Notes: generated by a model from the sequence alone, not told the origin. A stretch of DNA of 64,000 nt from Ruminiclostridium sufflavum DSM 19573 (GCF_003208175.1 NZ_QKMR01000015.1:1-64000), one strand, 5' to 3'. Positions 26,176 through 35,090 are shown, counted from the stretch's first letter. A program made the numbers and translations.

Positions 26176-27651
26176 ATGTTCATGAAGTACGTAAGCTTTA
26201 AAAGAAGTATCTCGTTTTTGCTGTGTTTTTCAATTTTGGCCTGTGTTATCTCTTTAACCGGTGCTATTGCTGTTCCTGAAGAGTCTCAGGCAGCAACCGT
26301 GGTCTATGGAGACCTGAATTCCGATGGGGCTGTGGATGCCCTTGACATCGCACTGGTTAAACAAAACCTGCTGGGCAACACAACGCTTACAAGTGCCCAA
26401 AAAACTGCAGGTGATGTTGATGCCAGCGGCTCAATAGATGCAATTGATTTTGCACTTATGAAGCAGTACTTACTAAAAATTATCGAAAAGTTCCCTGCAG
26501 ATACAGGTGTGGTTAATCCTCCGGTAAGACCGATACCTGATCCATCCTACAGTGAATTAAAAACAAACTCTAAGCTTCCCGATCCATTCAAATTCTATAA
26601 TGGTGACGAAGTGACAACAAAAGCCGATTGGATAAACCGTCAGAAGGAAATAAGCTATTTGGCACAGAAATTTGAGTATGGCTTTAAGCCGGAAGCTCCT
26701 GACAGTGTCAAGGGTTCCTTCAGCAGCAATAAGATAACTGTAACGGTTACTGATAATGGCAAGAGCATTTCCTTCAGCTGTTCTATTTCATACCCAAGTA
26801 CAGGTAAGGCGCCTTATCCTGCAGTAATAGGCATAGGCATGAATACGCTGAATACCTCAACATTGACTAAATTGGGATGTGCGCTTATAACCTTCCCCTG
26901 TGACGAGTTAGGAGCTCAGTCAGGAGCAAGCTCAAGAGGGACTGGCAAATTCTATGACCTCTATGGTAAAAATCATTCTGCAGGCTCCTTAATGGCTTGG
27001 GCATGGGGTGTTGACAGATTAATTGATGCACTTGAATCAACTCCTGCTGCTAACATTGATGCAAAGCACTTGGGAGTGACAGGCGGATCACGTTATGGTA
27101 AGGGCGCACTTGCATGCGGTGCATTCAATGAGAGAATAGCATTGACTATTCCTCAGGAATCAGGTGCAGGAGGTGCTGCAAGCTGGAGAGTATCTGACTG
27201 GCAGAAATCAAAGGGACAGAATGTACAAACTGCAGGGCAGATTGTTACTGAAAATCCATGGCAGGGAAGTGCGTTTTCTCAATTCGGAAGTTCGGTTACA
27301 AAGCTTCCTTTTGACCATCATATGATTGAAGGGCTTTGTGCACCACGAGGACTTTTGGTAATAGAAAATTCCCAGATGGAGTGGTTGGGAAATGTCAGCT
27401 GTTTCACTACGGGGAAAACAGCGCATATGATATACGAGGCACTTGGTGTTCCTGACAGCATGGGCTATTCATCAGTGGGTCACCCTGACCATTGCGGATA
27501 TCCGGCTTCACAGATACCGGAATTAGAAGCCTTTGTGAAGAAATTCCTGCTTGATGACAGCTCTGCCAGTACCGCATATATGAAGCAAGATGGCGGAGTA
27601 ACTTTCGATAAGGCTACATGGGTTGACTGGGATATTCCTGCATTGAAATAA
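26176..27651 (+). CDS. Cellulosomal glucuronoyl esterase (dockerin-CE15)
   Basis: It cleaves the ester between 4-O-methyl-glucuronic acid of xylan and lignin alcohols. The 491-residue protein has a signal peptide (1-~40), an N-terminal type I dockerin (43-~104; repeats LNSDGAVDALD and VDASGSIDAID, each followed by a KQxLL helix), a Pro-rich linker and a CE15 alpha/beta hydrolase. Nucleophile Ser305 lies in TGGSRYGKGAL; the fungal enzymes have Cys before this Ser, here Gly. PQESGAGGAASWR and the His motif GHPDHCGYP complete the triad region. AAGGGGGAAA precedes the ATG. The N-terminal dockerin position is less common than C-terminal. The Ala-Leu/Ala-Ile dockerin recognition residues resemble R. 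cellulolyticum cellulosomes. Confidence 0.88.
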   Translation: MFMKYVSFKRSISFLLCFSILACVISLTGAIAVPEESQAATVVYGDLNSDGAVDALDIALVKQNLLGNTTLTSAQKTAGDVDASGSIDAIDFALMKQYLLKIIEKFPADTGVVNPPVRPIPDPSYSELKTNSKLPDPFKFYNGDEVTTKADWINRQKEISYLAQKFEYGFKPEAPDSVKGSFSSNKITVTVTDNGKSISFSCSISYPSTGKAPYPAVIGIGMNTLNTSTLTKLGCALITFPCDELGAQSGASSRGTGKFYDLYGKNHSAGSLMAWAWGVDRLIDALESTPAANIDAKHLGVTGGSRYGKGALACGAFNERIALTIPQESGAGGAASWRVSDWQKSKGQNVQTAGQIVTENPWQGSAFSQFGSSVTKLPFDHHMIEGLCAPRGLLVIENSQMEWLGNVSCFTTGKTAHMIYEALGVPDSMGYSSVGHPDHCGYPASQIPELEAFVKKFLLDDSSASTAYMKQDGGVTFDKATWVDWDIPALK

Positions 27652-27676
27652 CAGGAAAAGAGCAACTGGAAATAAA

Positions 27677-27708
27677 AAATCCCGGCGAAAGCCGGGGTTT
27701 TTATTTCC
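27677..27708. terminator. Bidirectional intrinsic terminator
   Basis: CCCGGC-GAAA-GCCGGG (27681-27696) with a T-rich tail on both strands (GTTTTTATTT on plus, ATTTTTTATTT on minus). It serves both the CE15 gene and the convergent phosphorylase gene. Confidence 0.85.
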
Positions 27709-27752
27709 AAATTTATATTGTCAGTTGTTCTGCTTATTGCAGCCGCAGCCGG

Positions 27753-30314
27753 TTATTCCACCCAACGGATTAATCCTGTGTCAAAGCTATTGATAAAATT
27801 AGGATTCCTTGGGATGACCCGGAAGGTATATGCATATTCTCCGCCATCTTCAATCTTCAGGTTGATAGAATATTTATATGAGCCATCGTCAGCCCTGTTT
27901 TCCAGCTTCATTTCCATAGCCTGAGCATTTACAATACTTCCATTGGACAAAGAGCCATAATATACCTCAACCAATATATTCGAAGGCTCAATAGCTCCAA
28001 GCTTTGCATAAGCTGTCAGGTAAATATCATGTCCTGAATCTGATTTGTAGTCCTTCAGGCTGCTTGCTGATTTTTCAGCGTAAATCTGAACTTGTGACCA
28101 ATTGGCCTTCATTTGCTGTTCAAATGCCGAAAGCTGCTTTGCAAGACTAAAGTTGTCTGCACTTACAATAGCTGAGCCTTTTATTGCAGGAAGATACATT
28201 CTCTCGGTGTATTCCTTTACCATCCTGTCAGTGCTGTAATTCCAAGTCAGAGACTTAATGGTGTTTTTCATTATACGGATCCATTCCTCAGGAATGCCCT
28301 TTTCGTTAACATTGTAGTATAAAGGTACTATTATATTCTCCAGAGTGTCATAAATTGATTCGCTGTCAATATTATCCTGTGAGTTTTCATTGTCAAATTC
28401 GGTTTCATCTCCGATTACCCAACCGTTTTCGCCATTGTAGCCCTCACACCACCAACCGTCAAGAATACTGAAATTTATGATGCCGTTTATACAAACCTTT
28501 TGTCCGCTTGTTCCGCTTGCCTCCAAAGGCCTTCTGGGGTTGTTCATCCATACGTCCACGCCTTGGACCAGATTTCTTGCTACAGTCATATTGTAATTTT
28601 CGAGTAAGATGACCTTGCCGTAGAAGCCTTCCTGTCTGGCAATATCATTAATATTTTTAATAACCTCGTGTGCAGGGCCGTCGGCAGGATGTGCCTTTCC
28701 GGCAAAGATTATCTGCATCGGTTTTTCCGGGTCGTTTAAAATCTTTTGAATTCTTGCCAGGTTTCTGAATATCAGATTAGCACGTTTGTATGTTGCAAAT
28801 CTCCTTGCAAAACCAATTGTAAGAGCATCAGGGTCAAGAAAGGAATCGATCTGTCTGACGGCTTCCATAGATTCTCCGTTTGCAAGCTTTTGCTGCTTGA
28901 GCCTTGCTCTGACAAATTCTATAAGCTTAATTTTCAATTCCCTGTGAGTTTCCCACAGCTCTTCATCCGGTATGTTATCAATATTCTCAAAGGTGGAGCT
29001 TTCATATATTTTTGACTTCCAATCCTTATCCAGATATTTATCATATAGAGCCTTTATTTTAGGTGAAAGCCATGTAAGAGTGTGAATACCGTTAGTTACA
29101 TGTGTAATCGGGATATCATTTTTGGGTACCTCAGGCCAGACATCGCTGAAAATATCTCTTGAAACAGCGCCGTGAAGCTCACTGACTCCATTTTTTCTGC
29201 CTGCAAGAGTAAGTGCGAGGACAGTCATATTGAAGTTCTGATCCTCTGCCTTTTTGAGGCCCAGATCCAGAAAATCATGACGGCTTAATCCCAGCTGTCC
29301 CCAAAAGTCTCCGAAGTATTTGTCCATCATATACAGAGGGAATACATCATTACCGGCAGGAACTGGAGTGTGGGTCGTAAATATTGCCGAATTTTCAACG
29401 ACCTTTTTAGCTTCCTGAAAGTTAATATTTTTCTCGGTGATAAGCTTTCTTATTAGCTCAAGGCCCATAAACGAGGAATGCCCTTCATTCATGTGGTATA
29501 CCGATGCATGAATACCCAATGCATCAAGAACTCTGATACCTCCTATTCCAAGGAATATTTCCTGCTGGATTCTGGTCTCCTGATCACCTCCGTACAGTCT
29601 TGAGGTAAGAGCTCTGTCTCCGGGGCTGTTTTGCTGAACATCAGTGTCTATCAGGTATAAATTTATTCTGCCGACCTGTACTTTCCAAACCTGTGCATAT
29701 ACTGTGCGTCCTGCAAAGGTTATATTAATCTGAACCTGCTTGCCGTTAGAATCCTGTGCGGGAAGAATCGGCAGCTGTGATACGTTGAGGTCATTAAAGC
29801 AAGTTTGCTGCCAGCCTTCGGCATTTATTCTCTGGCTGAAATATCCCTGCTTATAGAAGAGGCCTATTGCTGTGAAAGGCAGGCCTAAATCACTTGCCGC
29901 CTTGCAATGATCGCCTGAAAGTACACCTAGGCCGCCTGAGTAAATAGGTAATACTTCGTTCAGGCCATATTCTGCTGAAAAGTATGCGATTGCCTTATGG
30001 GTACTTTCCGGGTAAGTTCTGGAAAACCATGTGTTCTTCTCGGTCATATAGCTGTCAAAAGCACTTACAACATCATCCAGCCTTTTCATAAATTCTGCAT
30101 CATTAAGCTTCGAATGAAGCTTTTTTTGACTTACCTCCTGCAAGAAGCGTACAGGATTCTTACCTAGCTTTTCCCATAAGTCCAGATCAATTTCTCTATA
30201 AAGATCAATAGCTTCAGGATTCCATGACCACCACAGATTGCAGGCAATATCATTAAGTCTTTTGAATTTTTCCGGTAATGCTGATATAACATTAATTTTG
30301 CCGACTAAATACAT
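27753..30314 (-). CDS. glgP: Alpha-glucan (glycogen/maltodextrin) phosphorylase, GT35
   Basis: It releases glucose 1-phosphate from alpha-1,4-glucans with phosphate and PLP. The 853-residue protein starts with the DUF3417 region (NLWWSWNPEA), then the GT35 core with GLGVLSGDHCKAASDLG, HMNEGHSSF and the PLP-binding EASGTSGQKV segment (Lys is the PLP ligand). The C-terminal ~100 residues form an extra beta domain usual for this subgroup (TIGR02094-like, related to the Thermus/Thermotoga maltodextrin phosphorylases). Start 30314 is chosen because ATAGGAG lies seven bases upstream; two in-frame ATGs further upstream lack this. The gene is single, with a bidirectional terminator at its 3' end. Confidence 0.9.
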   Translation of the reverse strand: MYLVGKINVISALPEKFKRLNDIACNLWWSWNPEAIDLYREIDLDLWEKLGKNPVRFLQEVSQKKLHSKLNDAEFMKRLDDVVSAFDSYMTEKNTWFSRTYPESTHKAIAYFSAEYGLNEVLPIYSGGLGVLSGDHCKAASDLGLPFTAIGLFYKQGYFSQRINAEGWQQTCFNDLNVSQLPILPAQDSNGKQVQINITFAGRTVYAQVWKVQVGRINLYLIDTDVQQNSPGDRALTSRLYGGDQETRIQQEIFLGIGGIRVLDALGIHASVYHMNEGHSSFMGLELIRKLITEKNINFQEAKKVVENSAIFTTHTPVPAGNDVFPLYMMDKYFGDFWGQLGLSRHDFLDLGLKKAEDQNFNMTVLALTLAGRKNGVSELHGAVSRDIFSDVWPEVPKNDIPITHVTNGIHTLTWLSPKIKALYDKYLDKDWKSKIYESSTFENIDNIPDEELWETHRELKIKLIEFVRARLKQQKLANGESMEAVRQIDSFLDPDALTIGFARRFATYKRANLIFRNLARIQKILNDPEKPMQIIFAGKAHPADGPAHEVIKNINDIARQEGFYGKVILLENYNMTVARNLVQGVDVWMNNPRRPLEASGTSGQKVCINGIINFSILDGWWCEGYNGENGWVIGDETEFDNENSQDNIDSESIYDTLENIIVPLYYNVNEKGIPEEWIRIMKNTIKSLTWNYSTDRMVKEYTERMYLPAIKGSAIVSADNFSLAKQLSAFEQQMKANWSQVQIYAEKSASSLKDYKSDSGHDIYLTAYAKLGAIEPSNILVEVYYGSLSNGSIVNAQAMEMKLENRADDGSYKYSINLKIEDGGEYAYTFRVIPRNPNFINSFDTGLIRWVE

Positions 30315-30528
30315 ATGCATTCTCCTATCTTTCATTTGATTTTTTTATAAAGCATTATAATAATAAAGTATATGTGTCAAATAAAATATACGATTTAATA
30401 GATATAATAACATAAAGGACTGGTTATTGGTAGTATTTACATTGAATTTAATTATAAGTAATTTTAATAAAAGCTTTAATATTTGGTAAAAAATACTTTT
30501 TTTAAGTTATGCTTTTTATAAATAAAAA

Positions 30529-30960
30529 ATGCGGTTTTGTGATAAAAATAATAGTACTATGATTAAACGATTTTTTCTGTATGGTATTATCGGCTGGAGC
30601 ATGGAAATAGTCTGGACAGGGTTTTATTCACTGCTCAGCGGTCATATGGCCTTAGAGGCATATACCAGCCTATGGATGTTTTTTATATATGGAAGTGCCG
30701 TATTCTTAGAACCCCTTCATGATATAATCCGTAATTGGAATCTTGTTCTGAGAGGTATTATTTGGGTTGTAATAATCTGGGGTATAGAATATTCCACAGG
30801 AAAGCTGCTGCTTGAATTGCTGCATGTCTATCCATGGCAATACTTTGGCAAATTTGCGGTTGAAGGCATTGTCAGACTTGATTATGCACCGGCTTGGTTT
30901 GTTGCGGGCTTATTGTTTGAGAGGATGCATGGTATTCTGGACAGGCTGAGAATTAATTGA
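30529..30960 (+). CDS. Small CmpB-like membrane protein
   Basis: A 143-residue polytopic protein with about four hydrophobic segments. FFLYGIIGWSMEIVWTG near the N-terminus mirrors the SFLGWVMET signature of the larger CmpB-family protein at 6812, and PWQYFGKFAVEGIVRLDYAPAW corresponds to its CKWWDYS region. It is therefore a short member of PF06541. No clear Shine-Dalgarno precedes the ATG at 30529; ATG 30559 (MIKRFF) is an alternative start. Monocistronic; a repeat and a terminator follow. Confidence 0.65.
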   Translation: MRFCDKNNSTMIKRFFLYGIIGWSMEIVWTGFYSLLSGHMALEAYTSLWMFFIYGSAVFLEPLHDIIRNWNLVLRGIIWVVIIWGIEYSTGKLLLELLHVYPWQYFGKFAVEGIVRLDYAPAWFVAGLLFERMHGILDRLRIN

Positions 30961-30970
30961 TTTGGCTAAA

Positions 30971-31022
30971 GGTCAATTGCTATCGGCCGGCAAACTTGGG
31001 TTCAAGCCTTCGGGACGATATT
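30971..31022. repeat. AGTCAATTAC-family repeat, one-ended
   Basis: GGTCAATTGCTATCGGCCGG, then GGTTCAAGCCTTCGGGACGA (from 30999). It carries both interior cores of the family but only one recognisable terminus, 10 bases after the preceding stop codon. Confidence 0.65.
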
Positions 31023-31147
31023 TATGTTGCTTGGGATTTTAGGATTATAATAATTTGTGGGAATAAATACATGTAATATATTTGCATAAATCATTGAAAA
31101 AAGAGTTTTTGAAGAATATAATATAATTAAATTTCACTTAGTTAGTT

Positions 31148-31182
31148 AAGTATACACAAAAAATGTGTATACTTTTTGTTTT
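31148..31182 (+). terminator. Intrinsic terminator
   Basis: AAGTATACACA and TGTGTATACTT are perfect complements around AAAAA, followed by TTTGTTTTG. It lies 40 bases before the phosphodiester-glycosidase gene, so it either ends upstream transcription or attenuates that gene. Confidence 0.75.
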
Positions 31183-31221
31183 GTTATGGTTCAAGGGATT
31201 TAATGCACTTTAGGGGGATTA

Positions 31222-32256
31222 ATGAGTAATAATACACTGGTAAATAAAAAAGCGGCGGCTGATGAGAAAAGAAAGGCGGTTAGGGGAAAAAAGAAAAAGA
31301 CAAGGCTAAAAAGTTTCATTGGTTTTTTGGTTTTTGAATTATTCTTTTTATCAATTACAACACCCTTGATGATTTTTTACGGACCTTTTAATAATGTGAA
31401 ATGCACGATAACAGGTGTCCTCTGGAATTCATATACCCTCAAGGAGGTTGCAAGAACCTTCCTGTCGGATAAAGCGATAGCAAGTATACTGGGAGACGGT
31501 TATGCAATTTCAAATGTAAATACCGAAGATATAAAGCTTCTTAAATTCGGCGTAAATCATACAAATAAAACAGAGCTTTATGATATAGAAAGTAATAATT
31601 TTAACGGTAAAATGCTGGTTATTGAAGATCCCACCAGAATTAAGGTTGGATACTCAAATCAGATACCGAGGGCAGGACAGACCACAAGCAGTATAGCAAA
31701 AAGAAATGGAGCCATAGCCGCAATTAACGGCGGAGGCTTTATAGATACAAAATGGGCGGGAACAGGCGGTGCACCGCTGGGCTTTATAATCAGTGACGGT
31801 AAATATATAAGCGGAGAATCAAAGGACAAGGATACAAAGAGAGACACGATTGCATTTACCGAAGAGGGGATGCTTATTGTAGGCAAGCATTCACAAAATG
31901 ATTTAAAGAAATATAATGTTAAAGAAGCTATTAGCTTTGGGCCTCCTCTGGTTGTAAACGGAAAACCGACCATAAAAAGCGGTGACGGAGGATGGGGAAT
32001 ATCACCTAGAACCGTAATAGGTCAAAAGGCTGACGGTTCGGTGCTGTTTCTGGTTATAGACGGAAGAAGCATTAAATCCTACGGAGCCACATTAAAGGAG
32101 GTTCAGGATATTATGCTTGAGAAAGGCGCTGTAAATGCGGCAAATCTTGATGGCGGTTCGTCTGCAACCATGTATTACAACGGCAAGGTAATAAATACTC
32201 CTTCGGATGCCTTGGGAGAAAGATCAGTGCCGTCAGTATTTATGGTAATGCCATAA
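31222..32256 (+). CDS. Membrane-anchored phosphodiester glycosidase-family protein (NAGPA domain)
   Basis: A 344-residue protein with a basic N-terminus (Lys/Arg-rich, 1-33), one TM helix (~35-55) and an extracellular PF09992 domain. Family motifs seen: AAINGGGFIDTKWAGTGG, SFGPPLVVNGKP, SPRTVIGQKADG, VIDGRS and NLDGGSSATMYYNG. The best known member, the mammalian uncovering enzyme, removes GlcNAc from a phosphodiester; bacterial relatives are linked to exopolysaccharide or teichoic-acid-like phosphodiesters. The substrate here is unknown. A gene for another membrane-anchored protein begins 14 bases downstream. Confidence 0.8.
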   Translation: MSNNTLVNKKAAADEKRKAVRGKKKKTRLKSFIGFLVFELFFLSITTPLMIFYGPFNNVKCTITGVLWNSYTLKEVARTFLSDKAIASILGDGYAISNVNTEDIKLLKFGVNHTNKTELYDIESNNFNGKMLVIEDPTRIKVGYSNQIPRAGQTTSSIAKRNGAIAAINGGGFIDTKWAGTGGAPLGFIISDGKYISGESKDKDTKRDTIAFTEEGMLIVGKHSQNDLKKYNVKEAISFGPPLVVNGKPTIKSGDGGWGISPRTVIGQKADGSVLFLVIDGRSIKSYGATLKEVQDIMLEKGAVNAANLDGGSSATMYYNGKVINTPSDALGERSVPSVFMVMP

Positions 32257-32270
32257 GAAGGAGAAAATTT

Positions 32271-33311
32271 GTGAAAACTTTAGCTAAATGGTATAAATGG
32301 ATTTTACTGGCGGTAATTTTTCAGTTTTGTGGATTATTGTATGTTAACAATGTTTTCCTGAATACAAATGTAACTGTCAGCATTAAGGATGCAAATGTAA
32401 GCAAAGAGGTAATGACGGGAGATTTGAAAGTTCCCGGTGCTGCAATGAATGTCAGTATGTCTTATAATGCAGAGTTTAGTGCATATCTATTGGACGGTGT
32501 CCTGCATATAATAAATGTGGATAGTAATGATGATAAAGGGGTTTCCGGTTCGGGCAAAGACAAAATAACTTATTTCAGGTGGCTTCCTGACAGAAATATG
32601 GTTATATTTTCATCAAATACAAGGGATGGCAAAAAGGGTACAGTTCAGATATCCACATATGAACCTGATTCGGATACTCTGAGAGATTATCCGCAAATAG
32701 ACGGATTGACTGCTGAGAGCCAGATAATGGATATAGAGCTGTCTCAGTATACAAATGTTGTATACGCAAAAATAAAAACTTCAGATTCAAAATCAAAGAT
32801 TATCAGATTTAATGTTATGAGCCAGTATGCTCATGTAATGAATTTAGGTGCGGAAGCGCTAATAAAGGAATGCTCTTTTGTTAATAAGCTGGTATACCAG
32901 AATGAAGGTGAGGCAGTTTATATTTATGACGGTATAAATAAGACTAAAAATAAAGTCCCTATTGATTCTGATAATGTCAGGGTTTTGGATATTGATCTGA
33001 ATGATGTTTTGTATGTGGGAATACTCGATTCCTCCGGGAATATTACAAAAATTTATCATCAAAAAATCGGTGATGAAAAATTAACTGATGAATGGACGAA
33101 AGTTGATTTAAAAACAGCTATTTCTCCAAAGAATATTATAATTTCAGGAAATGGAAATATATATTCAAATGATACTGAGGAAAATAAGATAATTAATCTT
33201 GCAAATAATCTCAAGGCTTCATATAGAGGAGACTTTGTTGAGGTTTTGGATGGAGCTCTGGTTTCAAAGGACGAAAATAAGGTGATAATAACATCTTTGA
33301 AGGAATATTAG
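32271..33311 (+). CDS. Membrane-anchored hypothetical protein, possible beta-propeller
   Basis: A 346-residue protein starting at GTG 32271 after AAGGAG. It has one N-terminal hydrophobic helix (~9-30) and an extracytoplasmic domain of repeated beta-rich segments (ITYFRWLPDRNMVIFSSNT; VYAKIKTSDSKSKIIRFNV), suggesting a WD40- or TolB-like propeller. I recognise no named family. The 14-base gap to the phosphodiester glycosidase gene and the identical topology make a functional pair likely. Confidence 0.65.
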   Translation: MKTLAKWYKWILLAVIFQFCGLLYVNNVFLNTNVTVSIKDANVSKEVMTGDLKVPGAAMNVSMSYNAEFSAYLLDGVLHIINVDSNDDKGVSGSGKDKITYFRWLPDRNMVIFSSNTRDGKKGTVQISTYEPDSDTLRDYPQIDGLTAESQIMDIELSQYTNVVYAKIKTSDSKSKIIRFNVMSQYAHVMNLGAEALIKECSFVNKLVYQNEGEAVYIYDGINKTKNKVPIDSDNVRVLDIDLNDVLYVGILDSSGNITKIYHQKIGDEKLTDEWTKVDLKTAISPKNIIISGNGNIYSNDTEENKIINLANNLKASYRGDFVEVLDGALVSKDENKVIITSLKEY

Positions 33312-33400
33312 TAAAAAATGTTGATATTGTGTTTTAATTCTTTCTTTATTGGGTATTATTAAATTAACTTTTATTATTTATGTTTATGGAGGAAAAATAT

Positions 33401-33727
33401 ATGTCAGATAAAATTATAAATTTAACAAATGAATCCTTTGATCAAGTTGTATCGAAATCGGATAAGCCTGTTATTGTTGACTTTTGGGCTACATGGTGCG
33501 GACCTTGCAGAATGGTGGCTCCTATAATGGAAGAGCTGGCGGATGATTTTGACGGCAAGGTCCAGATAGCAAAGGTAAATGTTGACGATCAGGGTGAGTT
33601 GGCTGCAAAATTTAAAATTATGAGTATTCCGACTATTCTGGCTTTTAAAAATGGAGAGGTTTTTGAAAAGATTGTTGGAGCAAGGTCTAAGGAAGAGTTT
33701 TCCCAAGTGCTCAGCAAATTACTGTAA
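33401..33727 (+). CDS. trxA: Thioredoxin
   Basis: A 108-residue cytoplasmic disulfide reductase with the canonical DFWATWCGPCRMVAP active site, the cis-Pro in MSIPTILAF, and a GARSKEEF helix. The start is set at ATG 33401 because GGAGG lies seven bases before it; the upstream in-frame ATG at 33380 has no such site. No thioredoxin reductase gene is adjacent. A palindromic repeat begins two bases after the stop codon. Confidence 0.95.
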   Translation: MSDKIINLTNESFDQVVSKSDKPVIVDFWATWCGPCRMVAPIMEELADDFDGKVQIAKVNVDDQGELAAKFKIMSIPTILAFKNGEVFEKIVGARSKEEFSQVLSKLL

Positions 33728-33728
33728 A

Positions 33729-33855
33729 AGTCAATTACTATCGGCTGAAAGCCTTTTGAAGTACAAACACTAAAATCCAAACCGTTGAAACCTTCAAATA
33801 AATGCTTGAAAGCATATGTTTGCTTGGAAGGCGAAGGTTTCAACCGTAATTGACT
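33729..33855. repeat. AGTCAATTAC palindromic repeat, long copy
   Basis: Termini AGTCAATTAC (33729-33738) and GTAATTGACT (33846-33855) enclose 107 bases. The interior carries CTATCGGCTGAAAGCC and a second nested palindrome (ACCGTTGAAACCTTC against GAAGGTTTCAACCG). It starts two bases after the trxA stop, so the element forms the trxA 3' UTR. Confidence 0.85.
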
Positions 33856-33918
33856 TTATGATAAACAGTTAAATTATCTTGAAGGGTAATATACTCACAT
33901 CTGTTTTTGAAGTGGTAA

Positions 33919-33948
33919 ATGCGCTCATAATTTTATGGGCGTTTTTTG
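33919..33948 (+). terminator. Intrinsic terminator
   Basis: GCGCTCATAA (33921-33930) pairs with TTATGGGCGT (33933-33942), followed by TTTTTT. Confidence 0.75.
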
Positions 33949-34004
33949 CGTGAAAATTTGTTTTTATAAAAAATTACTATTTTATTATAAAAATGGAAAA
34001 TAAA

Positions 34005-34013
34005 TGCTATAAT
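34005..34013 (+). promoter_or_regulatory. Extended -10 promoter of the DivIVA-like gene
   Basis: TGCTATAAT (34005-34013) is an extended -10 element; no good -35 box is present. The start would be near 34020, just before the palindrome. Confidence 0.45.
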
Positions 34014-34025
34014 ATAATAAAGCAG

Positions 34026-34052
34026 CTTATTCAACTTTCCAAGTTGAATAAG
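34026..34052 (+). promoter_or_regulatory. Perfect 12-base palindrome at the start of the DivIVA-like transcript
   Basis: CTTATTCAACTT and AAGTTGAATAAG are separated by TCC. It lies about 13 bases after the -10 box, where it would act as an operator or a very stable 5'-end hairpin. No T-run follows. Confidence 0.55.
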
Positions 34053-34109
34053 TGAAGTATGAATCGTGAAAAAGTTGGTGTACCGCCGCAAAAGCCTTAC
34101 TAAATTTTT

Positions 34110-34129
34110 GCCGATACTCGGCGTGGAGG
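34110..34129 (+). promoter_or_regulatory. Hairpin fused to a Shine-Dalgarno (GCCGATACTCGGCGTGGAGG)
   Basis: GCCGA-TAC-TCGGC folds immediately before GTGGAGG, the ribosome-binding site of the DivIVA-like gene. An 18-of-20 identical element precedes purD at 60410-60429. Confidence 0.5.
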
Positions 34130-34134
34130 TTAGT

Positions 34135-34566
34135 ATGTCAGGGGAAAAAATGTTTTCTGCATCTTTTTTTGGATTTAAAAAGAAGGATGTTAATTCTTAT
34201 TTGGAAAAAATGAATAAAGAGTACGAGGAAAAGATACGGAGCAAGGAAAAGGATATTGCCGATATTAAGGCACAGTACCGTGATATTAAAGGTAAATATG
34301 ACGAGCTTAATTCAAGTATAGCCCAATTGCAGGAGGACAGGGAAAAAATAGCGAATGCCATTATAACAGCCCAGGAAAAGGCGGAAGCAATACTAAATGA
34401 GGCGAGAAAACAGGCGACTGATGAGAAAAAGAAGCTTGAAAGGCAGGTTGAGGAGGAAAAAGAAAAGCTGGTAGATATCAAGCAGGAAATTAAATTAATA
34501 AAAGGTGAAATTGTACATACGCTTAACAAGTATGAAGGTGAGCTGTCTAAAATTATTCAAGAATAG
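34135..34566 (+). CDS. DivIVA-like coiled-coil protein
   Basis: A 143-residue cytoplasmic protein. Its first 30 residues (FSASFFGFKKKDVNSYLEKM) fit the DivIVA N-terminal membrane/pole-binding motif, followed by an almost continuous charged coiled coil (about 30-140). DivIVA-family proteins mark curved membrane at septa and poles and recruit division or chromosome-segregation factors. ATG 34135 is preferred over 34066 because GGAGG precedes it at five bases and the first 23 residues of the longer frame are not DivIVA-like. It is monocistronic, with its own leader containing a 12-base palindrome. Confidence 0.72.
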   Translation: MSGEKMFSASFFGFKKKDVNSYLEKMNKEYEEKIRSKEKDIADIKAQYRDIKGKYDELNSSIAQLQEDREKIANAIITAQEKAEAILNEARKQATDEKKKLERQVEEEKEKLVDIKQEIKLIKGEIVHTLNKYEGELSKIIQE

Positions 34567-34723
34567 TACTTGAATAATTGCGTAAACTAAATTATAATTT
34601 ATCTAATAGTTTTTGTAATTGTTTTAAACCAAGGGAATATTATGATACTGAATGGATTTTGCTTAGGCTGTTTTAAAAGAACCATGTAAAATTGCCTTGT
34701 GTTATATATGTCAGCAATTGAAA

Positions 34724-35090
34724 AATGCAGTGAATGGGAAGAGTAAATATTGTTATCAGTTTTAGAGAGCCGGCCGCAAGGTCAATTACGGTCAAAGCCT
34801 TTGTGCGGCAACATATCCGGAGTATATGTTGCGGTTGGTAATTGACACAGCTTGCTGATGGTGGAAAGCCGGTACTGATTTTTATTGAATGCAGCCCGGG
34901 AGCAGCTTTTTTGAAAATCGAAATTATTTCGTCAGTAAAAAGAGACGTGACGCCACGTTACAGGCGGGTAATGTAAGCATTGGATATTATTTAATGCCGC
35001 ATTATTATTAAGAGAATGCTTTTTGCATTAATTAGGGTGGTACCGCGGAAACCTTCGTCCCTTTTTAGGAGGACTAAGGTTTTTTTGTTA
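34724..35090 (+). promoter_or_regulatory. T-box riboswitch interrupted by a palindromic repeat
   Basis: Stem I 5' half GGGAAGAGTAA (34736-34746) and AGAGAGCCGG (34764-34773) pair with the 3' half AAAGCCGG, then ACTGAT and TTGAATGCAGCCC. The T-box sequence AGGGTGGTACCGCGG lies at 35034-35048, followed by a terminator (AAACCTTCGTCC with GGACTAAGGTTT and a T-run, to 35087). By the usual GAA-NNN-A register the specifier is TGC (34890-34892), a Cys codon; GCA (Ala) in the next register cannot be excluded. Uncharged tRNA would allow read-through into the Lrp/AsnC and aminotransferase genes. A 66-base repeat sits inside the distal part of stem I (34781-34846). Confidence 0.88.
34781..34846. repeat. 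AGTCAATTAC-family repeat inserted in T-box stem I
   Basis: GTCAATTACGG (34781-34791) and GTAATTGAC (34838-34846) enclose a nested perfect palindrome, GCAACATAT / ATATGTTGC. Flanking CGCAAG and CTTGC are complementary, so the repeat forms an extra hairpin on top of the existing stem. Confidence 0.8.
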
